A stretch of DNA of 64,000 bases from MnTg04 sp964568075 (GTDB lineage Bacteria > Pseudomonadota > Gammaproteobacteria > Steroidobacterales > MnTg04), in the NCBI GenBank assembly GCA_964568075.1, contig CAZMOM010000001.1, forward strand, positions 1-64,000, read 5' to 3'. Under the pieces are notes generated by a model. It saw only the letters and a program-made list of their open reading frames with translations, made no database searches and had not been told where the DNA came from. Positions 61,970-64,000 of this stretch are shown piece after piece; within the stretch, counting starts at the first letter, position 1, and every line of letters begins with the position of its first letter. The position numbers and the translations under genes were made by a program.

Positions 61970-63589
61970 ATGTTAATCAGATTTGTAAAATTGCTGGCCG
62001 TCCCGGTTTTGTCTGCCCTGGTGGCAGCCTGTAGCACCGAAGAGCGTCCGCTACCAATACTGGAATTTACTGTGGAACCGGTAGTGACCCAGATCGCGAC
62101 GATGCCACAGGCGTATGAACTGATCCTTTCCACAAACCTTTTCACCGCAATTACGGCGACGCTCGACGATGGCCAGGGCCACGCATACAATATTGTATCT
62201 AACAGTCAGGCTCGAGATCACAATCTGACTGTGCTGGGCATGCGCCCAAATCGTACTTACTCGATGACCATTACCGCCCGCACGCTCGACGATATTACGC
62301 TCGACTCGGCGCAGGCGTTGCAAATGATTACGCCGCCGCTGCCCGCAGATTTCCCCGTGATCACCTTGCTTACTGCCGACCCGACGCGAATGGCGCGCGG
62401 ATATACATTGATGGACACGGGACGCAAGGACGGCAGCACGGCGTACATCGTCATAGTTGATAATGCCGCCGAAGTGGTCTGGTACTTCAAAACGGACTCG
62501 CTGTCTGAAACGGAGCGCATTATCTCGGGCAATTTTCTGTCGATCGATGAAGGGTCAGGCCTGATCCGGCTCATCAATGAGCGCGGAGAAATAGTCACCA
62601 GTTTGCACTCCGCGCAGTCGCATCCGGGTACAGGCAGCAGTATTCCCATCGATGTCGCCGAAATTCACGATGATGTAGTCAGACATGGCTTGTTCGACCT
62701 GTTTTTCACCAGCATCAGGGATTCTTCGCGGACGGTCGATAATTTTCCGCTGGACGAGAGCGACCCGACGATCACCGGTACCGTCAACGTTCGCGACGAG
62801 CCGATTATCGAGTTTGATTTGGACGGCAATGTAGTCAACCGATGGGATTTTCTCGACATGCTGAAGCCGACGCGAATCGGCTATGACGGGACATCGGGAT
62901 TACCGGCGGCAGCCGACTGGGCACATGTAAACTCCGTCGCCTACGATCTCGCCACAGACGATCTGATCGTTTCGCTGAAACACCAGGATGCGGTTGTAAG
63001 CTTTAACCGCGGGACAGGCGCACTGAACTGGATACTCGGAACACCTGCTAACTGGCAGGGATTTGAAGCCTTCCTGCTGACGCCTGACGGCGGAACGTTC
63101 GCCTGGCCGTACCATCAGCATGCGGTCGAGCTCACCGGCAACAGCATCATCATGTTCGATAACGGCAATCGCCGGGCGAGCCCGTTTACCGGTGAGCCGG
63201 TCGTGGCTGCCGATGCCAACCAGAGCCGGGCTGTGGAATACTCCGTCGACCCCGATACGATGACCATCTCGCAGGTCTGGGAGTGGGGCCTGGCGGAGGC
63301 CGGAGAACAGTTTTACGCGCCGTTCGCCGGCGACGCCGATCGGTCGGCTATCAATACCACGCTGATTACCTTTGGCGGACTTTGCGAGGAAGGCGGCGTA
63401 CCCAGCGAAAACCTGGCGACCTGCCGTGCATCGGCACGAGTCATTGAAGTCGATACATTGACGAATGAACGGGTTTTCGATATCGCGATCGACGATGCCG
63501 ATCCGCTGTCTTCGGGGTATATTGTCAATCGCAGCGAGCGACTTGGTTTTTTGTATCCGCCGGGAAATATTACAATCACTTTTCCATAA
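61970..63589 (+). CDS. Arylsulfotransferase (ASST)-like lipoprotein
   Basis: The ATG at 61970 follows AAGGA and opens a 539-residue protein with a lipoprotein signal (lipobox LVAAC, Cys near 19). A fibronectin-like domain (about 30-125) leads to a six-bladed propeller of the arylsulfotransferase family: WAHVNSVAYDLATDDLIVSL, FNRGTGALNWILG and WPYHQHAVELTGNSIIMFDN with candidate catalytic His. The family transfers sulfate between phenols without PAPS in the periplasm. The donor here is unknown, and enzymatic activity is not proven by sequence alone. Confidence 0.85.
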   Translation: MLIRFVKLLAVPVLSALVAACSTEERPLPILEFTVEPVVTQIATMPQAYELILSTNLFTAITATLDDGQGHAYNIVSNSQARDHNLTVLGMRPNRTYSMTITARTLDDITLDSAQALQMITPPLPADFPVITLLTADPTRMARGYTLMDTGRKDGSTAYIVIVDNAAEVVWYFKTDSLSETERIISGNFLSIDEGSGLIRLINERGEIVTSLHSAQSHPGTGSSIPIDVAEIHDDVVRHGLFDLFFTSIRDSSRTVDNFPLDESDPTITGTVNVRDEPIIEFDLDGNVVNRWDFLDMLKPTRIGYDGTSGLPAAADWAHVNSVAYDLATDDLIVSLKHQDAVVSFNRGTGALNWILGTPANWQGFEAFLLTPDGGTFAWPYHQHAVELTGNSIIMFDNGNRRASPFTGEPVVAADANQSRAVEYSVDPDTMTISQVWEWGLAEAGEQFYAPFAGDADRSAINTTLITFGGLCEEGGVPSENLATCRASARVIEVDTLTNERVFDIAIDDADPLSSGYIVNRSERLGFLYPPGNITITFP

Positions 63590-63600
63590 CCGAACGTACC

Positions 63601-63801
63601 ATGCTGATTCAGATCAATGGAGAGCCTCGGGAACCGCCAGCGGATTGTTCGACTGGCCAGCTAATCAGCGACCTGAAACCGACGAGCAAGCGCATCGCGA
63701 TGGAAGTTAACGGCGAAATACTGCCTCGCAGCCTGTATAACGAGCATCGCCACGAGGCTGGCGATAAAGTGGAAATCGTGCACGCCGTCGGTCGCGGCTA
63801 G
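63601..63801 (+). CDS. thiS: ThiS sulfur-carrier protein with atypical Arg-Gly tail
   Basis: The 66-residue beta-grasp protein has MLIQINGEP at its start and IAMEVNGEILPRSLYN, then DKVEIVHAVGRG at the end. ThiS carries sulfur as a thiocarboxylate on a C-terminal Gly-Gly for thiazole synthesis. Here the penultimate residue is Arg (GTCGGTCGCGGCTAG reads V-G-R-G-stop), which breaks the Gly-Gly rule. It lies 12 bases before thiG. Confidence 0.85.
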   Translation: MLIQINGEPREPPADCSTGQLISDLKPTSKRIAMEVNGEILPRSLYNEHRHEAGDKVEIVHAVGRG

Positions 63802-63813
63802 TCGGGAGGATTT

Positions 63814-63960
63814 GTGAGCCCGGCGACGAAGGAAATGATGGCCCGGAAAGGCGGATTTGTGGTCGCGGACCGCGAATACCAGTCCCGATTACTCGTGGGC
63901 ATGGGTAAGTACAAGGATTTTGACGAAACGGCCAGCACGATCGATGGCGCTTTTTTTTAG
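63814..63960 (+). pseudogene. thiG: thiG (thiazole synthase) cut off after 48 residues
   Basis: The GTG at 63814 follows GGGAGGA. The product begins with ThiG sequence (FVVADREYQSRLLVGMGKYKDFDETASTID) but ends in a TAG at 63958 after a run of eight T. ThiG normally has about 260 residues, so the barrel and its Schiff-base Lys are missing. What follows directly is the apparent start of trmB, not the rest of ThiG. Either a real deletion or an assembly fault in the poly-T tract is possible. Confidence 0.75.
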
Positions 63961-63969
63961 GTCAACCCG

Positions 63970-64000
63970 TTGGACACACAGCACAGGCGAACGATACGCA
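63970..64000 (+). CDS. trmB: Apparent start of trmB, tRNA (guanine-N7) methyltransferase, 3' truncated
   Basis: The frame to the window end reads LDTQHRRTIR, which matches the TrmB N-terminus (HRR-IRSFV type). The thiS-thiG-trmB order is common in gammaproteobacteria. Only ten residues are visible, and the start codon (TTG at 63970) is a guess. Confidence 0.4.
   Translation, partial: MDTQHRRTIR

Overview
The window looks like part of a metagenome-assembled or draft genome of a marine or sediment gammaproteobacterium. It has three runs of N (3750-3849, 16993-17002, 58334-58343), dense operons with 4-base ATGA/GTGA overlaps, and typical gammaproteobacterial genes (mutY-yggX, typA, rhlE, thiS-thiG-trmB order). 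Rhodoquinone synthesis, fumarate reductase and unusual heme-copper proteins suit a respiratory generalist of the Woeseiales type, but that placement is an inference.

Layout. 1-987 is the tail of a DegT-type sugar aminotransferase. 1234-5941 is an AT-richer islet bounded by 84-bp direct repeats that end in the 3' end of tRNA-Phe. It carries a MotA/TolQ-like and a MotB/OmpA-like gene (a Zorya ZorAB-like pair with a very long coiled coil). An intact tRNA-Phe (6083-6158) sits between two damaged tRNA-Phe copies. 6353-8619 is the ergothioneine operon egtB-egtD. 8650-12779 (minus) holds yggX, mutY, a SRPBCC protein and an AsmA protein. 12924-16883 (minus) is a TPR/FlgO-like membrane protein and an ECF sigma, anti-sigma, DUF4097 operon. 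17062-23217 (minus) is a signalling block: a REC-EAL protein, a NarL-type response regulator, a PAS histidine kinase and a hybrid kinase with a degenerate receiver. 23448-33280 (plus) holds a methyltransferase, NfeD-SPFH, an SMP-30-like protein, an RRM protein, a VOC protein, an NlpC/P60 lipoprotein, a cysteine synthase-glutaredoxin fusion and an M16 protease.

33420-47670 is the most striking part, a respiratory supercluster. It contains SCO1 and COX15 (minus), then a small membrane protein, a CuA subunit II and a B-type heme-copper subunit I whose cross-linked tyrosine is replaced by Gln (plus). A second SCO, a cytochrome b-ferredoxin-MvhD fusion and a hemerythrin follow. A second, very divergent heme-copper subunit I is on the minus strand, then rquA-frdABCD. 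An FNR/DNR-like box lies in the divergent promoter region. Together these suggest nitric oxide reduction (or another low-oxygen reaction) combined with rhodoquinol-fumarate respiration.

47686-48049 holds two transposase remnants next to an aldo/keto reductase and a FAD oxidoreductase. 50783-56042 holds a radical SAM protein, a TlpA-like thioredoxin, tRNA-Gly(CCC), an acyltransferase and typA. 56354-58654 is a DUF1538-DUF1538-PII-CBS operon that looks like a PII-regulated membrane transport system. 58790-63589 holds a membrane protein, rhlE and an arylsulfotransferase-like lipoprotein. The window ends with thiS (atypical Arg-Gly tail), a thiG cut off after 48 residues, and the apparent start of trmB. 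Short hairpin elements with ends of the GGGGACAGA type occur at 33330, 56141 and 58656.
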